21,539 bases of DNA, from NCBI GenBank assembly GCA_011763485.2, contig JAANSK020267826.1:1-21539 (forward strand). The letters are read 5' to 3'. The notes under the pieces are model-generated. The model was not told the DNA's origin and did not search any database. It worked only from the letters and a program-made list of their open reading frames with translations. A program made the position numbers and the translations under genes. This document shows, one piece after another, positions 9,111 to 19,450 of this stretch. The DNA is from Isoetes engelmannii. Its lineage: Eukaryota; Streptophyta; Lycopodiopsida; Isoetales; Isoetaceae. Position 1 is the stretch's first letter. The number at the start of each line of letters is the position of its first letter.

Positions 9111-10001
9111 ACATTTCTTGTGGGTTCCTCTGCCCCCTGTGCACTTGCCCTTGGCTGCCACAGTGCATGCTCGGACGCATGCCCATTGGAGGCGGGCTGC
9201 TGTGCGCACCTTGGAGGATTGGTATCTGGATGGCCAGTTAGCTTCCTGAGAGTTTTTTCAAGCCCGCTTTCGACTGCGAGGCAGTGATCTGGCTATTTGG
9301 GAGCAGGTTGCGAGGAGTATTCCGCTGCACATACCTATAGTCCTGCAGGATGATGTGGTGGTGCAGGTTTGGAGGATTCACCCTGATGTTATGGCTTCAT
9401 GTTTTGTGCGGTCTTGCTATCGGGTGCTGGTTATTCATGACACTTTGCCCCCTTCAGGCAAGTGGTCTCTGCAGCTTCCAGGTTCTTGTTGGCGCTCGGT
9501 ATGGACATGGACTTGGAGTCCTCTTCCTCCACCGAAGGTTAGGGTGTTGTTGTGGTAGGTGGTGCACCGCTGTATCAAGGTGAACGCCCTTGTGAGTAGG
9601 TTTAGGCCGGGTGTGATCCCTCTTTGCCCTTGTTGTGGCCTTCATCGTGAGACTGTGGAGCATTGTTTGGTCTTATGCCCCCGCCTGCAGGCTGCTTGGA
9701 AGTGGGTCAGGGCTCTGTTTCAGGTTAGATTCACTAGCCAGCAGCTGTTGCTTCATGTATATCCTGGCCGCTCCTGCGGAAGCAAGCCTTGCATCTGTGT
9801 GTGGCTTGGCTAGTGTGGCTTCAGCGGCGGTTGTGGATCTTTCAGGGGATTCAGCAGCCGGCGGCCTCTCTTGTTCCTCGACTCAGGTACAAGTTTTTTC
9901 AGAGCTTCCTTGTGTTCTCGCGATCTGCGGATCGGAAGTTCGCCATTTGGCGGGACTTCTTGGGGATTGTGGATGTTGATGGGCAGTTTGTACAGCAGTA
10001 G
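9111..10001 (+). pseudogene. LINE ORF2 C-terminal fragment with zf-RVT domain
   Basis: One frame reads from 9111 with typical plant LINE sequence: DLAIWEQVARSIP, then VVQVWRIHPD, SCYRVLVIHD, and SVWTWTWSPLPPPKVRVLLW, the conserved start of the zf-RVT region (normally WxxxxPPKVKxFLWRxxHxxL). The zinc-binding motif CPCCGLHRETVEHCLVLC (C-x2-C, then H and C) follows at about 9622-9675. Two in-frame stops interrupt it (TGA near 9248 and TAG at 9556-9558). A frame change near 9760-9810 moves the last part (FQSFLVFSRSADRKFAIWRD) to another frame, which ends at the TAG at 9999-10001. The fragment is therefore non-functional. In intact LINEs this region follows the reverse transcriptase and binds nucleic acid. 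Confidence 0.9.
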
Positions 10002-10127
10002 AGTAGCAGTTCCTTGGTGAGTGTGTTATGGACTGTCGGTATCGTTGTCCCTTTGGGGCATTTCTTCTTCCTCCTCACTCGAGTTGTAACATTATCATTC
10101 TTTTAATATATTGGTAACACAGTTCTT

Positions 10128-10157
10128 AAAAAAAAAAAAAGAGTTCATATGTGCCTA
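10128..10157. repeat. LINE poly-A tail and 3' target-site duplication
   Basis: Thirteen A residues at 10128-10140 end the LINE and are followed directly by the 3' copy of the 17-bp target duplication (10141-10157). This fixes the orientation of the element as plus strand. Confidence 0.93.
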
Positions 10158-11370
10158 GAATTACTTCGTTCATGATGAAGCAATGTTTGCCAAGTTAAGT
10201 TCTGTGACACAAGAAGTCAAGGGATGTAATAGATGCTCGGTAAAGGATGTCAAAGTCCCAAGATGGCGAAGCCATCAAGATAGCCAATAAGGTCTTGAGG
10301 ACCATGTAACTAAAAAAATGGCAAAAGTGACAGGTAAGTCATACGTCAATCAATGTGACATATTGAATTTAAGTGTGTATAGAGTCTAAGAAGCGAGACT
10401 GTAACAAATACAACAAGCTTCTAAGAATATTCTAGGTATGGGGTCTACACAATTTGTGTCTCCCACATTATTAATATCGAGTTAGACAACAAGGACCCAA
10501 CACTATCCACAAGTGGTGATGCAAGACGCGATGGTCTGAACAAAGTACTTGTAAGCAACCAAGTACAGTCTATACGAGATTGTAGTTTGCACTTAATTTA
10601 AACATCAATAAACGGTAGGATAAAATGCAAAATCATGGACTGCATGGAAGTCCTTGTAAGATGGCTACTAAAACTTGCCCCCCTTAGAAGGTCAAACATA
10701 CCGCGCATGACACATCACAGACTATACGTTAACCATGATCATCTATTGGTTAACATGGAATTGTAATTTATACATAGGGTAGAAGGTCATTACAAGTCGG
10801 CTCAGTAGAAAATTAACTGCCTCTGTGGGATTAGATATGGCTATACAGGAAGAGAGACACAATGCAAGGAAAATGGCTTGTTGACTCTAGCTAACTCGTG
10901 GCGGGCAAGAATGCTCACCTTAGAGTAAGACATAGATGACTTATGTAAGTATAAAGTATTTCTACATACCCCTTATTTCTCAAACCATATAACCCCATGT
11001 GTGTGACCATGATGACCTATAACAACCCAATTGCTAACAGTTGTAAGGTCTATGATGACTTTAAATCATAACCCCCAAGGATATGTGGGTTAAAAGATAG
11101 AGAAAAATTATAAGCTCGTAGTCGGAAGCTTGGAAGCTAGACGATTACATAATACGCGAAGCTTGTTAAGCTTGAGATCTTATTAACTTGCAAAAAGCCA
11201 TTCTATTTCATGAATGTATATACTATTTTCTACACTTATTACTGGTTTAAAAGACAACAAGAGTGTCAAAAAAATCTAAGGGTTTAGGAATTTGCTGTAT
11301 CAGACAACAAAAAGGGTCATGGCTGCATTCTTGACAGAATGATCAAAAAACTTTGGCCACAAAAACTTAA
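10158..11370. other. AT-rich stretch with no recognised gene, right of the LINE
   Basis: This is the continuation of the block interrupted by the LINE. All frames are dense in stops and no RNA gene or repeat array is seen. A small palindrome (ACACAATTTGTGT at 10446-10458) is within what chance would give. Confidence 0.5.
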
Positions 11371-11375
11371 CAAAA

Positions 11376-11973
11376 TTAACAAACTGAGGAGCAAATTTTA
11401 TGAGCCTCGTGGTTGTGACAGCATGGGGATCTCAGCATAACTGGTAATATCATTATCCTGTAACTTTGACCAACCCAAAGAAGTTGTACCCCTGGAAAGA
11501 TAAATACCAGAGAAAGCAGTTCTTGGTGAAGAGGAATTCTTTTACCATCAACTAAAGTTTGATAGCCTTCATCTATGCTAACCAAGTTAGCAACAAATTG
11601 ACAGAGTTGAGCCGGATTTAGAATCAAAAGGGTTTCCAAAAAGGTGTCAAGACCAGTCCTTACAACAAAATTCGTGGTCGATCCCTCGGAGGGCAGGCTG
11701 AATACTTGATGTCGTGAAGTTAGCCGTTTTGAAAAGTGCAGCATCCATGGATGCAATAGCATGCACAGTAGAAGGGCGAGACAAAGTGGCCATGTGATAA
11801 AGATCGAGCTTTTGACGACGGCATAGACGGAAGTGGAAGAAGGCACAAAAAACGATAGGGTTTGCATAGGAGATATTTATAAACAAATGCGGGAAGAAGG
11901 ATCTCGACCGTTGCAAGATAGATGTCAACACCTTACCCTGACATGGCTCTCTCGGGAGCGAGCGACCCACCAA
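11376..11973 (-). pseudogene. Overlapping open frames, possible mobile-element protein remnant
   Basis: A 163-codon minus-strand frame (11867-11376) overlaps a 108-codon frame (11973-11647) in another phase. The most protein-like part encodes TFLETLLILNPAQLCQFVAN and then YQTLVDGKRIPLHQELLSLV. Its layout (a hydrophobic helix, then a V-x-G-K-x-I/V-x-L segment and a short helix) faintly recalls the 'putative plant transposon protein' domain seen in some plant elements. That is a resemblance from memory, not a demonstrated match. The second frame encodes MATLSRPSTVHAIASMD, which could be the true N-terminal phase, so a frame change is likely. It may also be chance open frame. Confidence 0.3.
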
Positions 11974-11998
11974 CCCCCCCCCCCCCCCCCCCCCCCCC
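11974..11998. repeat. Homopolymer run of 25 C
   Basis: Twenty-five consecutive C residues interrupted by nothing. Such a long G:C homopolymer is rare and tends to be unstable in replication and hard to sequence, so its exact length may be an assembly estimate. Confidence 0.9.
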
Positions 11999-12000
11999 TT

Positions 12001-12636
12001 CCACTTGATGCGTGGAACTACCTCTTTCCAAACTCCATCTCCAAAACAAGTTTTATAGCACTCGTCTGTGTTTAGAACATGAGAAACGAGGAAATTGAAT
12101 TGCTGTCAGAGGAAATGTTTATCAGTCTTGACCTCTTCTTCTTTAAAGCAGACAAGACAAACTTCCTTGTCAATGTCTAAAGGTGACCAAGAGTCGTGCT
12201 TGGCATATCACGTTTGGCCTGAACGAGGAGATATTTTTTCTTACTACATTTCGAGCATTACAGTGTGCCAACTTGCCTTTAAAATAATACATGTCATTGG
12301 AAGTCGTCGCATGTCAAGGGTGCAAAAAAGATCAGACAGGAATCCGTGTATCGACCCAACTGTGAGCGACTTCTCAACAGTCATGCATATCATCTGATAG
12401 ACATCATCACTAAGAAGGAAGTCTACATCATGTACAAGGATCATTTTTAGTGTTCGAGCCAGAAATTCATATCTTACCCGTACTTTTTGAGGTTATGGAA
12501 GTAGGAATTTAATATTGCTAGGATCCCAAAAAGGCAGCGGTTTTCGCTATGTTCTACCTGCTCAACATTAAAGGAGAAACAGTCTATGGCAAAAGATCTT
12601 TTAGAGCAAAGTACATTTATTTGTTTCAAAATGTTT
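12001..12636. other. Stretch with no recognised gene
   Basis: Only short open frames of up to about 126 codons occur, mostly overlapping the minisatellite to the right. I recognise no protein motif. It may belong to an intron or 5' flank of the DUF7869-like remnant that follows. Confidence 0.45.
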
Positions 12637-12950
12637 GCAAGCTTGTGTGCGCGCATGTCATGGCTTCTAAAATTTGAAAGCAAGTAGAGGCGCGCAAAGC
12701 ATGGCTCCTTAATCTCGGAAGCTTGTCTATACATAACATGGCTCTTTACTCTTGGAAGCTTGTCTATCCATGCATAGCATAGCTCTTTAACCTTGTCTAA
12801 GCGCGCATTGCATGGCTCTAGAAACTTGGAAGCTTGTCTATGCACGCATAGCACGAGATCAAAGTTAAGGAACTTTGTCTATGTATGCATGGCATGGACC
12901 CTACATTTTGGAAGCCTATCTATGCGCCCATAGCAAGGCTCATAAATCCT
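12637..12950 (+). repeat. Minisatellite, eight units of about 32-41 bp, palindromic core
   Basis: The consensus unit runs GGAAGCTTGTCTATGCGCGC, then ATAGCATGGCTCTTNAANCTT. Approximate units are 12637-12675, 12676-12716, 12717-12753, 12754-12794, 12795-12827 (lacking the GGAAGCTT start), 12828-12868, 12869-12909 and 12910-12950. The unit core TATGCGCGCATA is a perfect 12-bp palindrome, variably decayed between units. The array ends about 20 bp before the first coding-like bases of the DUF7869-like remnant, so an intronic or 5'-flanking position is likely. Confidence 0.85.
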
Positions 12951-12971
12951 GGTCTTTGAAGGTATTGACTA

Positions 12972-14662
12972 TTGTCCTTGACTGCATATCAAATAACTCA
13001 AAAATTACAAGTTCATAGAGAGGCTCAAGCCTTGAAAAGAAAGAAGCTAGCAAAACATAAAAAGAAATCTCTAGAAAGACAGCCCGAATATATATCTGTG
13101 GTGGTAGATGGCATGGATGAAAAGAAAACGTCACTACCCCATTTTGTAAATGTTCCAAAAGATTTCGATGAAGCTGATTTTTTGAGGTTGCATATAGTTG
13201 GCGACATGATCTTTTCATGAAATTGTACATTGCATATAGTATTCTTAAAGTATCCAAACATACACGACGATCCTAACATCACAGTGACAATATTAAACAA
13301 TATTCTGCTGGCAAAGGAGAAGCTGCCTCTACTGTTATATATATAGTTAGACAATACAACTAGAGAAAACAAAAACCAAGTTCTATTCGCTTACTGCGCA
13401 ATGCTAGTCCATTTGGATACCTTTCGAAAGGTTAAGGCTAGTTTCTTACTTCTGGACCATACCCATGATCAGATAGACCAAACTTTTAGTCGATTTTCTG
13501 TAAGGTTATACAGAAAAAAAGCATTTTGTCTGTAGTGCTTGTGCGGTGTGATTGAGCAAGCTTACATTCCAACTCCAGTTGTCGAAGTGCTTAGCGAGAC
13601 TTATGATTTGCATGAGTTTGTTTTCCAGTGCCAGCCAGTCTAACACAGGTCCTGCTATTCATCAGTTGAATAATTTGACCTTTCAGCATCATGTAAAGTT
13701 CTACCTCAAGGAGGGTAAAGCACATCTTCAAGCAAAGTACTTTGTCACCTCCCAACCTTGGATGCCTGAAGCAGGACTACAATATTTGAAATATGTTCTT
13801 GAATCAACAGCCACTGAAAAGTGCCATAGACTACACAGAAAAAAACAAGGCCAAGAATCCTTGTGTCTCTCTGGCCAGTATGGAGAAAAGTATAAAGTGT
13901 GGTTTTAAGTAATTTAATGATGACGATCACGGCTGGTGGGAGGATTTCTTTGCAACCATACATGACGTAACCAAATCTCTAAACAACATTTCGTTGCAAG
14001 TTGCTTTTTGTTGGCTTGGTAGTCAGTTCCATCCCCTTGTTGAGTCGGACCAAGGAATTGTGAAGGGTTCTGTTTTCCACAATACGGAGGTCAATTAGGA
14101 ACCTGAATATCATGCAATATACCTCGCAAATAGACGTGACTTAAAAAAGAACAAGGCCAAACTTCAGAAAAACTTGCAGATTTGACAAAGGGGATGCTAA
14201 TTGTGTTACCTTCGACTGATGATGATGAAGAGTAGTTCTTTCTTGATTGCAAGTGTTAAAGACATTGTCTACAAAGACAATCTTCCATTATTGGTAAAAG
14301 TTCACTAGTTGGTCAGTATAATCCTGTGATTATTGCTTTCAAGAAGGGCAGGAAAGCAATGAATAAGAATCATATGGACAATGTGGACCTTGACGAAACT
14401 CAAGTGTTGGCTTATGATTTTACATTGAAGGTTGATAACAGACTACGCGTGACAACAGTTAACTTGTTGAAGTCCTTATGCGAGGATAACTTTGACGAAG
14501 CTTCCCAAGAAGAGGACAATGCTCTAGCGGTTCGCTCTTCGACCACTTCAAGTGATAATGAGCAGTGACAATGAGGAGATTTGTGACGAGTCTGAAGGAC
14601 TTGACGAGTATGACGATATTCCTATTCCCGCTCTTCTGAAGGGCCGTAAACTTCTTGTGTAA
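12972..14662 (+). pseudogene. Broken DUF7869-like gene
   Basis: Conserved-looking blocks appear in order. A basic lead-in (KRKKLAKHKKKSLERQ) precedes VVVDGMDEKKTSLPHF (about 13098-13145). Next come LDN and RENKN with FAYCAMLVHLDTF (about 13345-13425), then SFLLLDHTHDQIDQTFSRFS (about 13441-13500). These match what I remember of the DUF7869 family: a (I/V)DGMDxxKTxxPHF motif, LDNxxxENKN, and GHTHEDVDQxFSR. The family is widespread in animals, algae and some plants, and is often thought transposon-derived. Further blocks are FYLKEGKAHLQAKYF (about 13711-13755), WWEDFFATIHDV and an acidic tail ending in a Lys/Arg patch (GRKLLV, stop at 14660-14662). Several stops and frame changes interrupt it, for example TAG at 13345-13347 and a shift near 14560. 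Acidic D and H residues suggest a nuclease-like fold, but that is inference. There is no credible ATG start, so the 5' end is missing or in another exon. Confidence 0.65.
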
Positions 14663-14723
14663 TGTGAACATCTGTACATGACTAGTTTTGACTAGTGTTT
14701 GTCGTACATATTTAAGGTCATTG

Positions 14724-14740
14724 CTATGCGCGCATGGCTT
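14724..14740 (+). repeat. Isolated copy of the palindromic minisatellite core
   Basis: CTATGCGCGCATGGCTT matches the core of the 12637-12950 repeat unit, about 1.8 kb downstream of that array and just past the 3' end of the DUF7869-like remnant. Confidence 0.7.
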
Positions 14741-14846
14741 TTTCCATGTTTTTGTTTACTTTCGACAGGTTGTGCTTGTGGAATATTTTGTTCTGCACAA
14801 AATGCAATCGGGCATGTTAGTTGTGTCTTGTAAGTTTGTCGATTGC

Positions 14847-14859
14847 CTATGCGCGCATA
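14847..14859 (+). repeat. Second isolated copy of the palindromic core
   Basis: CTATGCGCGCATA, preceded by AAGTTTGTC and followed by ACATC, resembles the minisatellite unit over more than the palindrome itself. Together with 14724-14740 it suggests a second, nearly erased array. Confidence 0.65.
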
Positions 14860-14999
14860 ACATCTTCTGGTTCTCCTATAATAATAACAAATGTATACGC
14901 CAGGTTTTCACGTTCTAGTCTTGATTTTTGGTCAAGATTCTAGTGGCTTTTCAAGTTCACCAGTTTCTAAGTGTGTCCCAAATCAACCTAAATGTGACT

Positions 15000-15071
15000 C
15001 TAATTTTACACATACTTTTGGGGTGTAAAATTAGCAAAACGAAACTTTTTTGTAATTTTGACCCCTAAAAT
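15000..15071. repeat. Inverted repeats built on a TAATTTTACACC motif
   Basis: Perfect 12-bp arms lie at 15000-15011 (CTAATTTTACAC) and 15023-15034 (GTGTAAAATTAG) with an 11-nt loop. A third, diverged copy (TAATTTTGACCCCTAAAA) lies at 15052-15069. The group sits between the DUF7869-like remnant and the left end of the Ty3/Gypsy fossil. It could be part of an old terminal repeat or an unrelated foldback. Confidence 0.7.
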
Positions 15072-15211
15072 GGGTTACGCAATTGTAAATTGAGGACTAT
15101 TTTTGACGCCACAAAAGTGGAAAAATATAAGGTTTTATTTAGGAAATCTTTGAAAATTTCCTTTTTGTGGGCCAAACGCAGGTCATTGGACTGTTTGCTA
15201 GATCACTTTGT

Positions 15212-16060
15212 TCATTGTGACAATCTCATAAGGCCTAGCCATTGACACTTTAATTTCCCTAGATGATTCTTGTGTCTGGAGTCATAAAGCAGGAGTAAAT
15301 CTCCTTGTTTGAATTTTTTATTTTTGATCTTGTCACCATTCCATGGTTTCATTAATTTGTTACCAGCAAGGACACTGAGATATGCATCTTGTAGAACGTA
15401 TTCAAAAGGCATCAAGGCCTCTTGACCATAAACCAGCTTGAAGGTATTGCCCCTGTAGCAATTTATGGGTTGTGTTATAAGCCCATAAGGCAGTAGGCAG
15501 TTTTTCATGCCAATCCTTCCTAAAAGCATCACAAATCTTCTTCAGGATGATGATCAATATCTTGTTGGTGCTCTCTGCAAGGCCATTGCCTTTAGAATAA
15601 TAGGGTATGCTTTTCCAATGAATATGCAGATAATCCGTGAGATCTTTGAAGGTGTAATTTATAAAATGAACACCACGATCACTAACGAATTCCGTGGGGC
15701 AGCCGAAACGCGTGATGATATACATGAAGAGCACATGCGCCATGCTGGTGGCCATGTTGTCAGGCAGAGCACATGCTTTAGCCCACTTAGTGGCATAATC
15801 CGTGAGAACAAGCATGTACCGAGCACGTGTATTCCAAGCGGGAGGATCAATAGGACCAACAAAGTCCATATCCCATTTACTGAATGGGAGGGGTGTGGCA
15901 ATTGGTGTTAATGGAAGAGCGTCACGGGCCCTGGCTCGACCTAACTATTGACAGACATCATAAGTGCGGATGTGACCACCTTTGAACAACATGGGCCAAA
16001 ATTATACTGCCAAGAGAATCTTATGCATCATGTTATCACCCCTAAAATGACCACTTCCCA
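15212..16060 (-). pseudogene. Integrase region of the Ty3/Gypsy fossil
   Basis: The retroviral-type integrase core (rve) is recognisable: DFVGPIDPP near its start, then FGCPTEFVSDRG, and further on YYSKGNGLAESTNK, which together carry the D, D and E positions of the family's catalytic triad. Traces of the N-terminal zinc-binding region lie upstream at about 15900-16060 (FWPMLFK and DVCQ). Downstream, the segment containing KLVYGQEALMPFEYVLQ and GDLLLLYDSRH corresponds to the part after the core found in plant Ty3/Gypsy integrases. In a live element this enzyme inserts the cDNA into the host genome; here it is a fossil. Confidence 0.9.
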
Positions 16061-16499
16061 AGTCTTTATGGGCTTGGCGAACAATATCCGGGCTTCCATG
16101 AGGAAGAATGCATCATGCGCAAGATCATACCCTTACCTCGTCGCTAAAGATGTCATGCAACCATGATATAGTCACAAACTTCTCTAAGAAATTGCTGACA
16201 GCGTACTCGAATTTTTTCAGGAGAGAGCGTGGTATCCACTGGCAGAAAAGTATCAGAAAGTTATTATTGTATATGAGACCAATGAGGCGTGATCATGACC
16301 AAAAAGAGTTGAGCATCAGAAAAAGGTATCTGAAAGACCAGAAGACGGATCATCTGTGTGGATGAGTGAAATAATTGGGGAAAGTATGGAACTTCCCTAG
16401 TTTAGGAATAATATCAAAAGGAGCAAAACTCTTACAAACGGAGAATCCATCATGGAATTCGACCCGTGGGCGTGGTTTTGTTGATCAAATACAAGAGCC

Positions 16500-17490
16500 C
16501 TTGATGATCCACGAAGAGCATCATCTGGCTACCCAGAAGATAGTGTCAACGTTGAACACATAAAATGACACTTAGAGCTTCATGCACCGTGGCAGAATAA
16601 TTCTTCTCAGCATGGTTGAATTTTCAACTGGCAAATAGAATAGGTTTATACTGGTGAGGTTCACGCTCTTGAAACAAAACAACACCAATAGAAAAAACAA
16701 AAACATCAATGTGAACATGAAAAGGCTTATCCCACATGAGGGGGAACAAGAATATGGGCCTAGGTGAGCAAAACCTTTAACTCTTGAAAGCAACATCAAC
16801 TTGGGAATTCCAAGCTCAAGTAGATTCATCGCCTGTAAGTTTGTGAATGGGATCAAATTTTTCAACTAATCCTGGAATGAAAATAAGATAATAATTTACT
16901 TTGCCAAGAAATGATCTGGTGGTCTTTGCAGGACCTGTGGTGATGCCATGTTTGCTTATGACATGTCCAAGGAGGACACTGAAAGTGTCATAGAAATTAC
17001 AATTCTTGGGATTGAGACTAATACCTGATTCATTACATTTTTGTAAAAGTAGCTCCAGCTTGGGAAGATGGTCTTCCATGATGTTGCAAGCCAGAAGGTC
17101 ATTTTGAAAAACTTGTAGAGAGGCATGGTCTTTCATGATGTTGTAAGCTAGAAGGTCATTTTGAAAAACTTGTAGAGAGGCATTATCTTTCATATAATTC
17201 TGAAAAAATGAAAGCATAATGCGTTGAGAAGTTGAAGGAGAGTTGGACAAAGTAAAAGGGATCACTTTGCTCCACGGCGTGGTGAAATTAGTTTTGAGTT
17301 GATCTTCTGGTCGAATTGAGATTTCATTGTAGCCTGAAAAACCATCCATAAAAGAATACATTTCATGGCCAGCCACTTCGTCAAGAACTTGATCCGTGAA
17401 GAGTAATGGAAGGTGGTCATGTTCCATGGCCAAATTGAGTTTGCGGTAGTCCATGCAGACGCAGATCTTAGAAATGACGATTGGCCTCAC
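16500..17490 (-). pseudogene. Reverse transcriptase and RNase H region of the fossil
   Basis: The reverse transcriptase part (about 17490-16816) shows CVCMDYRKLNLAMEHDHLPL and EMYSFMDGFSGYNEISIRPE, both standard for Ty3/Gypsy polymerases, and later GISLNPKNCNF. The lower part (about 16815-16500) keeps traces of the linked RNase H-type region. Order and spacing relative to the integrase are normal for the family. The region is broken. Confidence 0.9.
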
Positions 17491-17595
17491 CCAGTTTGAA
17501 TGTTTAACCTCATAAATGAGATCAGCTGAAGAAGTTTGTCGAATTCAGCCTTCACAAAGGTCATGGTAATTTGGGTTGAGCCGATACCGTCGTTG

Positions 17596-18362
17596 CTAAA
17601 TTGGGCGTGAGTCAGGTTTGGTAGGAATGGTTAGTTTCCCTAACTCTTTCTTCATGCCGCATAGACCTCTGTAGCTCCAAGCAAAAATGTGCTTGAACTT
17701 TTTGAAAAGACTGAGGGTACGATGCCTAAAAGGTTTAGGAAGACCGGCTGTTAAACGAATGGGTTGATTTTGTCCCAAATAAATAATCTTCACTTCAGGA
17801 GCTTGAATGTGCGAAATGACATTTGCGTCTGTGACAGTATGAGATGAGCAAGTGGCTAAAGAAGATGAGGGGTTCAACAATAGCAAAAACAAGGGTCGTT
17901 GATCTTGATCAACAATGGGTTGCTTAAGTATGGGTGCAAGGTCCAAGGGAGAAAGATGTTGAAGATCATCTTCTTCACAGGGACGCACCAAGTTGCAAGT
18001 CATGGATCTACCAAGATGGCGATCACATTATCATCATTAAGTTCCATGTCAGGCCAAGGATCCTTATTTTCAGGCTGAGAGGAGAGAAGGGGGCTCAGGA
18101 GCATATTCTTGAACTTGATAAGTGTTGTGAACATCATTAAAGTCACTGTCAGACAGAGATGGTTCAACATATTCCACAACAATGAGTTTGTCAGTTTCAA
18201 ATCCATAGTGGCATTCAAGTTCTTGTCCGTGATGAGTAGTTGGTTAGTGGCCCGATAGTGAATGCTTTTAGCTTGGCAGAGGAAAGGACGTCCAACAAGC
18301 ATTTTCACGACGATCTTCTCTAGCTTTCCAAACTCCAAATTCCAAAAGGAATTTGAGATCAC
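17596..18362 (-). pseudogene. Protease end and protease-RT linker of the fossil
   Basis: The segment at 18362-18000 includes KMLVGRPFLCQAKSIHYRAT, the kind of sequence found near the end of plant Ty3/Gypsy proteases. The segment at 18003-17596 has VKIIYLGQNQPIRLTAGLP and FKKFKHIFAWSYRGLCGM, a well-known stretch just upstream of the reverse transcriptase in such elements. Its position between gag and polymerase fits. Confidence 0.75.
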
Positions 18363-19450
18363 AGATGCTGATGGTAGGCTGAAGGAGTGATGCCTTGAGG
18401 ACGTGTGATGTGATCATTGGCCAGTTTGATGTTATAAAGAGCACGATATAATTGTTTGATACTGTATTGATGCTTTACTTCGTCTATGACAAGCTTGACA
18501 ACACTACCACCATCGATCTGGGACGTGGTTGACCTGCTGATTGCCTACTGTAGAATGAACAATGGGCGTGGCGGTGGCAACATCATCTATGAGAATAGTT
18601 GGTAATAAAAGTTGCTCACGAAGAGCAGGACAAATTTTTAAGATGGTAGTCAGACTAAGAGGAATCTTGATTTTCACAAGTTCTTCTTATAGCTCCAATG
18701 AAACATGAGCCAAGGTGCTAGTAGGATCCACGGGCATAGGATCTGCGAGTAATGATGCTGACACTTCATATTATAGCTCAACTTCAGCAGCTATATTAGG
18801 ATATGTTTGATTGCATGAAGGTTGCATGGACGAGGGCGGATCAGCAACACGTTGTTGAGCCCTTGTAGTGGCATGGACATTGGCAAGCATGCATCCTTCA
18901 GCAGCTTGCATGAGTCGAAGGATGCTCTGACGAACTTTTAGGCATGACATGAGGCATAAGTTGTTCTTTGTCCGGATCAAAAAGAATTATTTTGGTCGAG
19001 ATGTCCTGAGGAACAGCAATGACTGCAAAAGCAGGCTGCGTATCATAAGGTATGAGCATATATCGTAAGTGCGTGCACTTGGCGTGATACAAAACCAACC
19101 CAATTGGATTGTTGATCTGGAAGATTTTGAGCACAAAAGATTTGTTCCTGAGCTTGCTGAGCAAGAGGTGCTTCAGGAGGAGCCTATTGAGGCTGCTGTG
19201 GCTGAGGAGCACGTGGAGGGCAATTTGCAGTAGCCCGAGGGCCTTGTCTACCATTTTCCACCCAAAGTTGGTAGACTGTGAGCCATACTGAAGCTTGAAC
19301 TTGAATCTTGTCCCTGTCGCTGAGGTTGAGAATTTTGTTGATATTGCTGAGGCGTGGTCTGGACTTCAAATATCAGTTTCTGTCTGAAGGGCATGGGATG
19401 AGACGTGTGCATTCTTCTGTACTATGAATGAACATGTTGCAACCTGAATG
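18363..19450 (-). other. Poorly preserved gag-protease stretch of the fossil
   Basis: This interval must hold the end of gag and the start of the protease by position, but it is too decayed to delimit parts. It includes Gln/Pro-rich low-complexity coding at about 19180-19370. No zinc knuckle could be pointed to with confidence. Confidence 0.5.

Larger units (their letters stand above)
9095..10140 (+). mobile_element. 5'-truncated non-LTR retrotransposon (LINE)
   Basis: This is the 3' end of a plant LINE, about 1 kb long. It is bounded by a 17-bp target-site duplication (9078-9094 and 10141-10157) and ends in 13 A residues (10128-10140), the hallmarks of target-primed reverse transcription. 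It contains the C-terminal part of the polymerase ORF, including the zf-RVT zinc-binding domain, but no reverse transcriptase core, as expected for a 5' truncation. The LINE body is visibly more GC-rich than the AT-rich DNA on either side. The near-perfect target duplication argues for a fairly recent insertion, although the ORF already carries stops. The first bases (9095-9110) are not LINE-like and form an inverted copy of the target site. Confidence 0.93.

Noticed and set aside
9350-9583. Alternative frame across the LINE ORF
   Set aside because: This is a shadow of the zf-RVT-bearing frame, which has clear family motifs.
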